Below, one piece after another: positions 34,246 to 45,770 of a stretch of DNA of 64,000 nucleotides. The stretch comes from Pycnopodia helianthoides (Eukaryota > Echinodermata > Asteroidea > Forcipulatida > Asteriidae): assembly GCA_032158295.1 (NCBI GenBank), contig CM063244.1:27006930-27070929 (forward strand). The letters are read 5' to 3'. The notes beneath the pieces are model-generated. The model made no database searches and had not been told where the DNA came from. It worked only from the letters and a program-made list of their open reading frames with translations. The translations under genes and the position numbers were made by a program. Numbering within the stretch: the stretch's first letter is position 1; every line of letters begins with the position of its first letter.

Positions 34246-35003
34246 CTAAATATCTGTGTGGTCAGTGTACACAGTGTCAGTTGTAAAGTCTATGTAGTGT
34301 TCTTGGATTTATCATCTAATGTATGCACATCATTTACAATTCCATAGAGTCTCGTTCTTGCTCTTTGAGTGTAAATATACTAGAGACCCCAAAACTGCAC
34401 AGGATCGTTTGGACACAATCATGCCTTTTTTTCATTGAACATTAAAAAAAGTGTTCTCTTTCAAAAAAAGTGTAGAGTCTGCTGGGAACAAACACAAGAC
34501 AACACAATGTACCTCCCTCAGATTTCCATTCTATCATGTGGGGTTTATGAACATTCAATCTGTACTCCATTGCACATGTACATTGGTTGTCTGAATACAT
34601 TTAAAGCACCCCACCACTCTTTTACACCATGCACAAACACTAGGTGTACACTTGAGTTCAAGTACATGAACACAGGTCCACAACTAAATACAGGTATGGA
34701 TCACTCAACAGCTTTACTGCATTATTTCTTGTTAGCTTGATCAAGGCCACATCCCTCCAAACTACCGGATTATAAATCTGGCAGGTTTTATCAATAATGC
34801 CGCACCTGATGCTGATCAAATTTGTTACTGAAGGGGAATGGGTAATGTCAACACTGAGCCTGTTGCAACAAAAACAAGTTCTTAAGGATGCTGCGATGTG
34901 GCAAGCACTGGTCTGCTCTGCTCTATTTCTCCCCGTACGAATCAATGAGTGAAAGGGCAGAAACATCTCATAATAAAAAAAAAATTAAGTTTTAAGATCT
35001 TTA

Positions 35004-35358
35004 TTAAAGGGTGTTTACAACATTGGTAAGATTGAAAATATAAATGTTCACAGATTTGCACATAACTTACATGGTATAAAGATGGTCATGGTGGAAAACT
35101 TCCCTTGAAATAGTTTTGCTTGAAATGCTATAGTTTTTAGGAAATGAGTAAAACAATTAGTCTTTATCGCGCGTGTCCAAAACCCGATGTTTGAAAACAG
35201 TGAAAACATATGATGGATTTGTTCACTGTTTTCTCATGACTCAAAAGACCGATTGAGCTTAACACTTCACAGGTTTGTTATTTCATGTGTATGTTGGGTC
35301 ACATACAAATGCTGATGCTAGTCTTTGAAAATTACAAATGTTGTCAGGTGCTTTTTAA
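35004..35358. mobile_element. TTAA-flanked MITE, copy C
   Basis: 355 bp between TTAA sites (35004-35007 and 35355-35358). Reverse-complement relative of the element at 14222-14577, sharing ATTTGCACATAACTTACATG, CTTCCCTTGAAATAGTTTTG and TTTCATGTGTATGTTGGGTC. Confidence 0.8.
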
Positions 35359-35864
35359 AAGGAGTATGATTGCACAAAAATGAAAAAGCGTGAGAGCTGG
35401 GTGGAGTTGAAACCACCTTAACTTCCATTACATTGTACATGATTACAGATTCTCTAAATGTATATATTTTTCCTCCCAGCTTCAATTTGGATAAGAGAAG
35501 AACAAATAACGCTACAATAAAAAAGGTCCGCTCAATATAATTTGCATAGCATGAAATATTCCTCTCATTCTGGGTCCAAATACTATTAAGTATAAAATAG
35601 TGCTTAACAAGTTTATACGCTAAGCAAAATACTTAGTGGGACACTAGAGTGAAGCACATGCCATTCTGGTTGGCCATCTATTTCTGCTGAGCAAGGTATT
35701 CCAGTACTAAGCAAGTTTAGTTGCTTACAAGCGTTATGACATTACTCATCCCTTAAACCAACAATAAATAGAAGCGATGCAGAGTGTTCACTAAATCAAA
35801 GCGCCCTCATCAATTTGCTTTTGCGTTTCATAGAGAGGATTTCTGATCATGGAATTTGACTCAC

Positions 35865-35996
35865 CTTTTTCTCGGTCATGAAGTAGACGTAGTTCTTATC
35901 CTTGTCAAACATCAATCCGTTCTGGACGACGGGGCTATCTTCTACAATGGGAAGCTCTTCATAAAGCCGGGCTTCAGTCAATGATTCAAGACGCAG
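35865..35996 (-). CDS. Plexin exon c3: last blades of the sema domain
   Basis: 132 bp, phase 0 at both ends (acceptor TATTCTCCAG, donor GAAAAAG|GTGAGT). Encodes LRLESLTEARLYEELPIVED then SPVVQNGLMFDK and NYVYFMTEKK. This matches the end of plexin sema domains, where S-P-x-x-x-x-x-x-x-s-x-x-x-x-x-x-Y-x-M-T-x-K precedes PSI1. Its phase-0 donor is also compatible with the open exon at 24176. Confidence 0.95.
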
Positions 35997-36312
35997 CTGG
36001 AGAATACAAAGGAAAATAATGACTTACTTTCCTTGTTTAGAAATAAAATATAACTGCTGATGAGGCGAGCTTGAGAAGACATCGTAGTGTGTAAACTAAC
36101 GAATGATCTTCCAGAAGGGTGTTTAAACTACAAGCTATTGAAATACATTATTAACATTTTCAGCAACAGTAAACACACAGCAAGTAATTTTAGTTTTGCC
36201 TTTAAATTATTTAAGATTTTGAAAATTGAAGCACTGTATACTCAGTGCTTTACCAGTCATGTGGGGAAAAGACACACCTCTGGTGGGAATCCTACTCAGA
36301 ACCATCCACATT

Positions 36313-36727
36313 CTAGAATAATAATAGTAAACCATTTTTTTTATAAAGCATTTTATCTACAGGCGACTCAAAGAACTTTTATTTTTAAAGACAGGTTTGT
36401 TTAAGTTTTTTAATTATGAAACCCATTTATGTAAGATAACACCATGTAAGGGTCTACAAGGTGCTGTGTTGCATTCAGCATCCACTGCCAAAAACACCAC
36501 GGCAAACCCTTTCTCTTAGCGATAAGTGTAACCGGGTTCTTTTCCATGCAATACACAACACAAGGGACCTACAGCTTCGCGTCCCATCTGAAGGACGAAG
36601 AAATAATGATTAAGTGTCTTGCTTGGGAGCGCAAGTGTCAAGATCAGGACTCGAACCCACACTCTGCTGATCATAAAACACCAGAGCTTGAGTCCAGTGC
36701 ACTTGTCCACTCGGCCACGACACGCCA
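36313..36727 (-). mobile_element. tRNA-derived SINE (family S1), copy 2
   Basis: tRNA-like head on the minus strand (GGCGTGTCGTGGCCGAGTGG at 36707-36726, B-box GGGTTCGAGTCC near 36647-36658), body shared with 441-834, and an AT-rich tail with TTATTATT near 36313-36325. It is followed on its head side (36740-36905) by another dispersed repeat sharing GGCCATGGCCTCTGT with 60760-60930. Open frames here are element sequence. Confidence 0.8.
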
Positions 36728-37054
36728 CAGAACAGATGCAGGCCTGGAATTACACGGAGGCCATGGCCTCTGTGGCCCTTGTCTTGAACTTGGTGCCCCT
36801 TCTAAAGTTACCCATAGAATTTAAGATTTTCCAATGGAAGTGCCCTTTACAAAATGAAAATGGCCTTGCCGTCTCCAAGGTGAAAGTCCAGGCATGCAGA
36901 TGTCTACGATGCTAGACCATGCCAGGCAGTAAGAGGTCATCTCAATTTCAATAATTAATAGATGGTGCTGTTGTCTATTCTGAAGTTTATCTACACACCC
37001 TAAAAAGAGTCCACTTATTTGTTAGGGGCTGGGAAAAATTGTTCATACATGTAG

Positions 37055-39376
37055 TAACGTCCGTCGATGTCAGTTTTTTTTTAATAATCGATATATCGGA
37101 AATTCATATCGAGTATACTCGATATATCGAGTATTTCCCATGTTCAAGATGAAGCCTATAAACAGTGCTCAATATACTGAAGACCGACAGTTTAATAGGG
37201 TTGCATATACACCAGTTTTCAGCTTGATCCTCCGCGCATGTTGTCGGTACGAATAATATCAAATTGTGCCAGCCCACGTGTTTATGTTTTTACAAGGAAA
37301 ATAAGAAATGACTACGGTTGCTGCTTCTGTTTGCTAGGCGAAAAAGTACCGCGGAACGCAGACCACATCGCGATCACGATGTACACAACGTGCAACCCGT
37401 GCAATACACATGCAGTCACATGTTTCCAATTTCAGGCTTGTAGTCTTTGTTATCACGTGACTTTGCGTGCTACAATAAAGCTAAGAAACATTGAACGCTA
37501 GAGGGCATTTCAAAACAATACGATAGTATGAGAAATATACCAGTGCATTACACGATGGCATACAGTTATGTACTTTACCTTCTATTAAAATCAAATATTC
37601 TTCTTCGTGTTATGTTTTTTCCATTCAAAGGATTTTTAACTTCCACAGACCATTCAATATATTGGTTGGCAACCAGGTGTTCAACATTTGTAAACGATGT
37701 TTTTCTTATGTAAATGACGTCAAGTAATTGAGTGTGCTGCGGCAGGTATTACTCACTGAAGGAAACTTTGGACCCCATGTGTGCGTCTTCCCATCTAGCC
37801 ATGGTTGTCTTTCTTCATGGTATCGCCGAAGCAGCACGAACGTGATTGGCACAGGCTGATTGGCTAATTTCTGACTGGCCGCTTTCCAATTGGCCGAAAC
37901 GCACTCTATTGGTGTGAATAATTATGACGTAATACTTCTCGCAACGCTACCGTCCCATAGTACTTATCACCTCGATCCCACGGATTTGCTTGCTCCTAAC
38001 GTGGTAAACTTTATAGTTAGGGGGTGAAGGAAGGGCGTGTAGACGTGGGAACGTAAAGGCAAGGGAAATTCCCTCGGTGAGAAATCACCTCGCGGTCAGG
38101 AAACGTTGGGCAAACCTTTTTACGCAACATGGGGATCGGAATAAACACCGAGGCACAAGCTTGTAAATGATGTAGAGATCGCAACGTTCAATCGTTGAGG
38201 TAGAAACCATGAATTAATTGTGTCGGAACCAGTGATAAAAAGCACACCAAAATATGCCGTTCTGTTTTCATGGAATATGGATATTAAATTCAGTGATTTT
38301 ATCTGAGCGGTTTATGGTTTATCCATACAGTCAAGTCTTGTTTGTTTATTTTATTGCTCATGTCCTCCCCCTGCATGCGGCGAAACCCCTTTTCCGTGTT
38401 CACATTTTTTTTTTACGGATACACGTATTGACATATCGGCGATATTTACCCGACGATTTATCACCAGTCAAAATTTACGATATCGTCCAGGGCTAATCTG
38501 CTACCATGGAGCAATGTGTTTTACTGGAAGACGGCATGATCGATGTCGTTATTTGACAGACAGGTCAATAAATTACTCGGAAGCGACTTGGTCGGAAGCG
38601 ACTAAATGAAGTCTATGATCACGATCTGGCTCCTCACGTTAAATGTGTGCATTGGAAGACCAACGATTTTTACCAAAACGTATACCAGACTAAGGCCGCA
38701 CATCACGCTCTCTCCATCATGATCGCGATCTGAGTTCGTTCGAATCCACTCTCGTTAGTGTATAATGCACAGTGTCACGGCTGCGTCGACGTGCGGGCTC
38801 AATCAAATTTAGATTCGAAAAGAAGAAGGAAAACTGGTAAAACAAAATCTCAGCTTTACTATCTGCAGTTTTTAAACTTTTCCACAAAAAAAATAAATAA
38901 ATAAAGTTTAGTAACTTTTCACTAAAATTATAAAATTTGACAACACGGCTTCAACCAACATGACCAAGCCGTGCATCAAAATTTTGCCCGTGTTTTCGTT
39001 GACACGGTCTGACCAAAGGAGGGTTACGCTGGGGTGTCATGGCCGGTTTCTTTGGAGATGTTACTGTGCAAGCGGTCGTGAACTGTAGCGGCGGGCCGAG
39101 GGTGAAAAACAGAGAACAAGTTCACAACCGCAGTTGGTCGCCGAATGTATTTTATTTAATAGGCCTACTCAAATGTTTAAAGCTACAAATAAAGACGGCA
39201 GCTTTTCTAATACTGAAGCCCTGAGGTTTTCTAGATAATCTGACACTCTTTTGGTGTTTTCAAAATTATTTAGGAAAATCAAAATTTAGATACTTCAAAA
39301 TTTTTGATACATCAACGATATCGATGTCAAAATAGTATCGAGTATTCGAGTAATATGGATATATCGAGGGACGTTA
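37055..39376. mobile_element. 2.3 kb non-autonomous element with hAT-like ends
   Basis: TAACGTCCGTCGAT at the left and ATCGAGGGACGTTA at the right are inverse complements with one mismatch; TAACG fits the hAT end pattern. Both subterminal regions contain TATCGAGTAT-type palindromes (37080-37135 and 39300-39365). The interior is clearly richer in G+C and CpG than the surrounding intron. It encodes no transposase that I can see and carries the promoter-like cluster at 37845-37932. I could not identify a clean target duplication. Confidence 0.65.
37845..37932. promoter_or_regulatory. CCAAT-box and CRE-like cluster inside the 2.3 kb element
   Basis: Within 90 bp there are ATTGG at 37845 and 37859, CCAATTGG at 37886, ATTGG at 37908 and TGACGTAA at 37925, in GC-richer DNA with CpGs. 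Such clusters are typical of housekeeping-type promoters (NF-Y and CREB/ATF sites). No gene start could be tied to it. Confidence 0.35.
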
Positions 39377-39575
39377 GTTCATGTAAAATTTTCAATTTGC
39401 ATGTGTTTTACCCATGCACCGACATGTGTTGAGCACTGCACACACAGGCTGAGTACTCCTCCTCCCCCCCCCCCCAACCGAGTCCTGTGAAAAAACCAAT
39501 GGATTTCTTTTAATTTACTTCTTTCTCCATAATAATTTCTTTAATTCTTCCTTTTCTCAACCTATATTATCTTAC

Positions 39576-39770
39576 CTTCTTCAAGTGGCCTAGCTCATCA
39601 CCAAGTAGGAGCACTGTTGCATCAAGATGTGGTGTGACTGCAATGGCTGTGATGGCACTTCTGCTGGAATAGATCGACTCTGCTTCAACTGGAATTTTCA
39701 GTCCACCAAGAGGTGTGTTTGTATCTGACTGATGGCAGTAGTTTGGACCATCTTTATCTATCAAGTCAAT
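39576..39770 (-). CDS. Plexin exon c2: sema domain, fifth-sixth blade region
   Basis: 195 bp, phase 0 at both ends (acceptor TTTTCAAG, donor GAAGAAG|GTAAGA). Encodes IDLIDKDGPNYCHQSDTNTP, then LGGLKIPVEAE, then TAIAVTPHLDATVLLLG and GHLKK. The C-x-x-x-x-x-x-P-L-G-G motif and the T-A-v-A-x-x-x-x-x-x-T-V-x-x-x-G strand are conserved in plexin sema domains. Confidence 0.95.
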
Positions 39771-40073
39771 CTTGAAAAGGACACATTCATAAATAAAATG
39801 GTTAGTTTTTCCTACAGTTTATACAACAATGAAACTGAACCACACAAAAACCTTTTGCTGTGAAATTATGTGTTTTTTGCTCAAGCAAAACAAAAGCACA
39901 CAAGTTTTTCTTAAAAGTGAGAAATTTACATGATGCATACACATTATTTCTGGTTAAAGTGGCATAAAACCTCCACAGTGCCACTAACAAGCATCCTTAT
40001 TATTATATTATGAACATTTAACACAGTTTCAAAATGGAGTACTATCATAGCGATCATTGATAACAAATCTTAC

Positions 40074-41230
40074 CACGCCAGGTGATTGAACACATGCTGA
40101 TGATCCTAACCAGTCAATCTCTGTTGTATCAGTTCCTTGGTTGGCACAATCTCTGACTCTCTCCAGAAATCGTTCATTGATATTCTTGACTGGATACATA
40201 CACACAACTGATCCGTCTGTAAGCTCCATTGTGGAGAATGTCACAAATAAAACATCTTCATCTGGTTGGATACCTTCTGAATGCAAGTCAGTTCCTACTT
40301 TTGAGACATACGCTGACTTTGCAAGATTGTAATTAACACCATTTGAATCTTTGCAGACCAGCGGTAGTTCAATGTACGAAGTAAGTGTGTCTGTACTCTC
40401 CTCCTCTTGGCATAAGCGGGCAATTTTTGTATAAAGTGGGGATCCTACTTCACGAAAGTCTTCCAGCTGTGTCGCAATGAAGTAGCTGAAGTTTCCACTG
40501 GAAAACCCAAACATGTAGTTGATGTCGAAGGTATTCCCAGCTGCTGTTTCATCTAAAGTGTTCTGGGGTATCTGTATACCAACAATGGGGTTCAAACATG
40601 TTCCACGTAACTAAGAACTCGTTTTGCCACTGTGGGTACATTTTTTCTCAACCACATTGCACGTGATGCAGCACTATACAGCACATTGCCACTTCCAACC
40701 AGGACCAGGAGCAATCAAAGTACATTGGTACCTTGCTCAGTGTTGGTTACCACTTCACGTGATGGCTGCTCAACGAGACTCATATCATTCAAACGAAGTA
40801 CCTGGCAGACCCCCTGGTAAACACTGCCACACACAATCAACTGGCTCCCCTCATCATGGACAACTAAAGCTTTGTTGATGTTGTTTGTAGGTACTTTAAC
40901 TTCAGTGCAACTTCTTGGGGGTGGTGGACATAATTGACTATCATTCACAGGTCCTGTAATATTTTCCTCCTCTATCTGTAAACTACTTGAAAGTTTATAC
41001 AATCTGTTCACAGCTCCCACATAAAGTGTTTCTGTTGATTTGTCTAGAACCATCCGTTGTAGGGGCACCAGGTCATCCCCTAGGTCGATGGTCACTTCAA
41101 ATTGTTCATAAGATACTGCAGTAATTTGTACGACAGCGACGAGTTGCAAGAGTAGAACCAGGGTGATGGATTCCATGGTCAGTAGATTACCTAGCTGGTA
41201 TCCCCTTGATATACAGGCACCAGAAGCCAT
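40074..41230 (-). CDS. Plexin exon c1: signal peptide and most of the sema domain (frame broken)
   Basis: Begins at ATG 41230 after an in-frame TGA. A second in-frame ATG at 41176 has an ideal ACCATGG context and starts a clear signal peptide (MESITLVLLLQLVAVV), so it is the likelier start. Sema hallmarks follow: ETLYVGAVNRLYKLSSSLQ, ITGPVNDSQLCPPPP, VCGSVYQGVCQVLRL, INYMFGFSSGNFSYFIATQ and EDVLFVTFST. At 40715-40717 the frame hits TGA, while an adjacent frame reads TLIAPGPG, the expected plexin strand. The original frame then resumes (GSGNVLYSAASR, NVPTVAKRVLS) until a one-base loss near 40605-40613. Adding one base gives 1,158 bp, exactly phase 0, as the next exon requires. Donor GGCGTG|GTAAGA. 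Exon starts at 41293 (TTTCAG). Confidence 0.9.
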
Positions 41231-41293
41231 TCTGTCAATGATGGGGACCGTCAGCAGTCATGTGGAAGTACGCTTCAAGTCACTTTGATCATT
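41231..41293 (-). other. 5' UTR part of the first coding exon
   Basis: 63 bp between a TGTTTCAG acceptor (41294-41301) and the first ATG. It contains a TGA in frame with that ATG ten codons upstream, so translation cannot start further up in this exon. A non-coding exon must lie at higher coordinates. Confidence 0.7.
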
Positions 41294-43595
41294 CTGAAAC
41301 AAAAACAAAATTTGAGGACGTGAGTTCCTGGATTTCCAAAGTCACACAAGTGTTATTAAATTATATGAAGTACTTTTTAAATGTTAACATATTGTACAAA
41401 TATACTGTATTTTTGCGTACTGTGCGTTACAAATGTTGTCAATAGGCCTGGAATTTCATCTTTGAAGAGGGCAAGGCCATTTCAATTTTGCAAAGGGCAC
41501 TTCCACATCTTTAAGTCTATGAGAAACTTTTGAAGGGGCATCAAGACCAGGGCAACAGGCTGTGAGATCCGTAAAATTCCAGGTCTAGTACAGACCTGAA
41601 CAAAATTGATGGCTGAACTTCCTGTGTGTTTCATTTTCCACAGCACTGCAAATGTAACAGCAGGTTTGGACATAACATGGGCCGTGTAGTTTCCTTAATG
41701 ATCAGTTCAAAACTTTCACGAAATTGGAAGGCAAAGTGAGACCATCAAATCCTAAAATCCTTACAAATTACTTGCCTAAAATTAATTAAAACAGGCATCA
41801 AACAGTTTGGTTTTATGTTATTCTTCCTGAAGAACAGAAACTCTAATGAATGAACAATTTAAAGAAACCTTTGTTATCACCTTTGTATTTCCTTTGTATC
41901 ACCCTTTTAACAGTCAATATTACAGTGTACTATTAAAGATGCCGTTTGTGGGTTAGTGTTATTAACTAGCTGTCTTTCAGTCAGCGCATAAAACTACATC
42001 AAATCACAAAATGACTGCAACCATAGAAATTAAATGTAGTCCCAGTGCATGGCCATGTCCTTATATGGTGTTTTTCATCCGCTAAGTCATCCAACCATGT
42101 GCGGACGCCTGACTGCTTGATCCAACTCTTTTGAGTGAACATGTTTAGCTTGTGTTCATGTACACTTAGAAATACCGGCTATCCCTTTCACAAAGTGAAA
42201 AGAAATCTTTGCAAATTCCAACCTCAAACATCAAACTTTGAAACCCAGTCAGTTGAATCAGTCATACGTGATCTCATATGTAAATGTGGCACACCCACAC
42301 AATCAATGCAAACATGACTTGGCCTCTTTTGGTTATGTACTGTACATTTGTACATGTACGTGTAAATGTACCCACATCAGTGTGAGAAAAAAACTTCAAA
42401 ACTGAATATGGCACAATAAAATATAATATAGTGTTGGACATGTTGTCTAATGAAGGTTTGAAGGAGGATGCAAAAAATGTAGTGCTGAACGTTTCTACAC
42501 CGAAGACTTTAACTAAAGGGATCTGGTAAAATTACATAATGGGATCTGGTAAAATAACATAATGATAACAGTCCTCGCTTTGCTTTAGTGTACAAAACCA
42601 ATGGGGTCGACCCTAACAATTTCAAGTCCAAACAATGGGAGAATAACGGAAAGTCCTTGATTTATGGCATTTTAACATGTGGGTGTGTTATGTGTCTACA
42701 CTGCAGTGCCCTATACTGGTACATGTGAATGCACCACCTATGAGTAGTAAACACAGCCAGAATTTACTTGTATCATGGTAGGTGTTTTACACCCATCAAT
42801 TCCTTCCTCTGGGGAATAAATTCTTACTTTTCAGGGTGTGTTAAGTTTCACTCATTCACTATAAACTCTATAAAAACAATAGATTTTATTCTTGTTTGTA
42901 ACCATGGTTCTAGGATACCTGTAACAGGTGGTTACACGTCCAATCGCTTCCTTCATCAAGGACCTGCAGGGTTTTTCAGTGAGATTTCTACCTCCATGGT
43001 GAGACCAGCTTGTCTTTTCACTCGTCCACCAATTTCTTGCACAATTCCATAATTTATATCACATCAGGGACCTTTTCATACACTGAACTAGCCACTAGCC
43101 AGCCGAACTACTTGGAGAGAATTATGACTGGTCCTCAGGTGTTTCAACTAGCATTTGGCCAGCGGACTACCATTACAGGGAGAACGCTGCTTTACAACAA
43201 AAAACTGATCGTTGTGAATGGTCGTAAACCAGTAAGATAATATTATTTTTGTTTTGTAACCATTATTTTTCCAGGACACCTGTAATGAGGTGGTTACACA
43301 CCAATCACTTCCTTCCTGAGGGAGTGAACTCTCACTTCCAAATCACAACAAATTGTTGAACAACTTAGACACACTGGAATCAAGTAACAGGTTAAGTATG
43401 TCTTTAAACATTACACATGAATAGTGTAGAGCATGTACAAATTACAAAGATTGCAAAGTTGACTCTGCAAGCACATTGCGATTTTTTTACATGATTTTAC
43501 CATCACTTAAATAAGTGAGGCCTTCAGGCATCGCCGCATTACTTGTAGAACGCTCATGATGCTGTTCTAAATTACCCATTCTAAATCCACCTCGC

Positions 43596-43973
43596 TTAAA
43601 GGAACATTACAGAATTGGTAAGAAACAAACTTGTAAAATATACTTTTTGATCACAGATTTACATAAAACTTACACGGTCTAATGACGATGATAGTAGAAA
43701 ACATCCCTTGAAACATTTCTGTCTGAAATGCCATATTTGATGAGAAATGAATAAACTAATTTTCCGATTGGAGTTTATCGCTCTGTGAGCATTTTATCGA
43801 ATCTGCATGCAAATGTGTAATCGGTTTTTCACTATTTTCTCGTGACCCAGATGGCCGATCGATCTCAAACTTCTACTAGTCTGTCAGTTTATGTATATGG
43901 TGGATTACATAAAGTGTTTACACTGCAAGCAACTGTTTTGTTAGCAAAAACCAATTCTGTAATGTTCCTTTAA
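43596..43973. mobile_element. TTAA-flanked MITE, copy D
   Basis: 378 bp between TTAA sites with ends AGGAACATTACAGAATTGGT and ACCAATTCTGTAATGTTCCT, perfect inverse complements. The 63406-63798 copy is very similar throughout, so this subfamily moved relatively recently. Confidence 0.9.
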
Positions 43974-45068
43974 AAGTTGATTCTCTTTCATGATGCCATG
44001 ATAGTATCATGGGTGTTTTATAAGCCAGGCAGTAATGCTTGACAACCTTACTTGTAAGTGACGGTGGCTAGTTGAATCCGCTGGCTGGATAGTTTGTTGT
44101 TGGTTTTGGGGGGGTTAAGGGGGGTTTTGGGAGGGGTCAAGTAACTGTCTGGGTGATAAAACATTCAAACAAAGTTATAACATGCAGTGAACAAATGAAG
44201 GACATGATGTAGGCGGGTTCAGGTGGTGGCCTCCCTGGGGAAAACGGGTCCAGAAATGTTCTTCATTTCTTATCATAATAATACAAATTCCTATCTTGGA
44301 CTGAAAAGCAATGTCAGCTGACAAGCAGTGAATCAGTGAAATGAAAGTTAACCATCGGTTCTTTTCAGAACCAACACTACTCAAAAGAGATTTTAACATG
44401 GTGTAACCGCAAACCTCTCTCTTAGTTATACTTCCACCATGCAAAGCTTTAAATCCTACTTGAAACGAAAGTTGTTTTAAAATGAAACAGACGTGTATTA
44501 AAAAGAAATACAGGAAATCCTTATGGGGATTAAAACAAATACTAAATAGAAATGCTTTTTCCAAAGGACCTTTCATTCAAAAGAAGATGAGAACAAGAAC
44601 TAAATTTGTTTTCTCTGCCTTCCTTATGTGTGCATTGCTCACATCCAAAGTGTTTTAATTGCAACCTCAGCACTATGTACTATGAAAATAAACTGTACAG
44701 TGTAAGTGTTTGTCTTACTATTTCATGAGAATAAAGATAGATTTTACAAAATGACCAGGCCTGGATTATCACGAAGCAAATACAGGGGAGGGGTGAGATT
44801 AATTGCTGACGAAAAAAGAAGGTCTGAAACTGGGATCCAACTTTTAGGATGTATGTTTAGGTGATGACATTTCCACCCTGGAGTTATAGATTGCAGGGAG
44901 TTTTTGGAAACAGTATCCTCAGTGCTAGAGAAGTAGATCAAAGAACATGATTTCTCTATGAGAAGATAAAAAATCAGCTACCTTTTCTTCACCAGGCAGA
45001 TATAAAAAGGGTCTTAATTCAGATAAAACTCTAAACAATTTCTCATCCCTGCAAATTGAGACCTTGCC

Positions 45069-45125
45069 CTGTGCCCAATTTCATAGAGCTGCTTAAGCAA
45101 ACAGAAATGCTAAAGATTATTTTGC
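45069..45125. mobile_element. hAT-like MITE fragment (CAGGGCCC family)
   Basis: Only the left end, CTGTGCCCAATTTCATAGAG followed by CTGCTTAAGCA, is recognisable. Confidence 0.55.
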
Positions 45126-45389
45126 AAAATTTAAAATTGTTCCTGTTTGAACTGCCACTAAGAATTATTGGTTAAAAAACAGTTACAAGTGCGTATTCCC
45201 AATTTTTCATGCATAAGTGTTTTCTTAATACAGGTTTATAATTTATTGTACCAACTGCCATACAGCATTAGAAACTCTACTCAACAAAGTGCAGTGGTAA
45301 TAATTGTACTTGTCTCATCCGACTGTATTTGGATATTTGTACTCGAACAGCCTTCCATATTGACATGCAATCAATGAATTTCCACTTAC

Positions 45390-45770
45390 ACAAGTCCGGT
45401 TCCACAGTTGAGGTGCAGTTTCAACTTCGACAAACTTCCTGATCCATACCCAAATTATCATCACCAGGACGAGACACAGCTATCAAACATATATCCAGAA
45501 GGCCACACCAACTACCGATGAAATGAATGTTAAAGATGGAACTCTAATCCAATAAATACTACGAGCACCTGAGTGGAAAGAAGGTTCCAAACTAAAAAGC
45601 CACACACATGGACAGCAGCGAGTGCCACTGGACTCCTACTGGATAGGCGAATATTATCATCCTGTGTGCCAACGCTCCAGTTCAATTGATTAACCCTCAA
45701 CCTACTCCCCCGTGCTGAAAGTGGTATGACCTGCCGTCAACTATATGTCACAACCGACCAATCAACTACG
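45390..45770 (-). promoter_or_regulatory. Candidate non-coding first exon and promoter of the plexin gene
   Basis: A strong donor-like CTTGT|GTAAGTGG sits at 45389 on the minus strand, in phase-free sequence that could splice to the acceptor at 41294. About 370 bp upstream, a CCAAT box (45758-45762) lies in somewhat GC-richer, repeat-free DNA. This is inference from position and motifs only; no TATA box or initiator is evident. Confidence 0.25.

Larger units (their letters stand above)
24181..35864. other. Long intron between c3 and c4
   Basis: The 12.5 kb intron interrupting the end of the sema domain. I found no exon needed by the plexin: c3 and c4 join directly. It contains a SINE (25573-25800), a small palindromic element (26316-26428), a repeat carrying the 3676 motif (26838-26880), intronic triplicate units (28155-28830), a SINE tail (31490-31560), a SINE (33140-33365) and a TTAA MITE (35004-35358). 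Open frames such as 29954-30343 and 34435-34966 show no recognisable domain. Confidence 0.7.
1..41293 (-). other. Plexin gene, partial (5' UTR to juxtamembrane region)
   Basis: Single-pass receptor for semaphorins, acting at the plasma membrane in axon guidance and cell-shape control. Nineteen coding exons are joined with GT-AG borders and consistent phases: signal peptide, sema domain (about residues 20-500), PSI1, PSI2 and PSI3 separated by IPT-like linkers, further IPT repeats, one membrane helix and the start of the basic juxtamembrane helix. About 1,309 residues lie here, close to the extracellular-plus-TM length of vertebrate class A plexins; the cytoplasmic split RasGAP-like domain and GTPase-binding region are off the left end. 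Features such as LYKC opening PSI3 and the PLGG motif late in the sema domain look class-A-like, but other parts look class-B-like, so I leave the subclass open. Exons at 40074-41230 and 91-317 contain reading-frame breaks; the other 17 are open. Introns are rich in MITEs and SINEs. Confidence 0.95.
41294..45383. other. Region upstream of first coding exon, probable 5' intron
   Basis: No coding exon found. Contains a dispersed repeat at 41447-41690 (shares AGGGCAAGGCCATTTCAATT-like sequence with 30430-30570 and 60870-60930), paired TGTAACAGGTGGTTACAC and TGTAATGAGGTGGTTACACA blocks (42899-42965 and 43255-43320), an inverted copy of the 34030 repeat (43060-43180), a TTAA MITE (43596-43973) and a diverged repeat pair member (44780-45060, related to 47400-47650). 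Confidence 0.55.

Noticed and set aside
40605..40733. A short intron between GTACCA and TTCTTAG to avoid the stop in the sema exon
   Set aside because: The interval itself encodes expected plexin residues (NVLYSAASR, VPTVAKRVLS), and the joined frame would be wrong.
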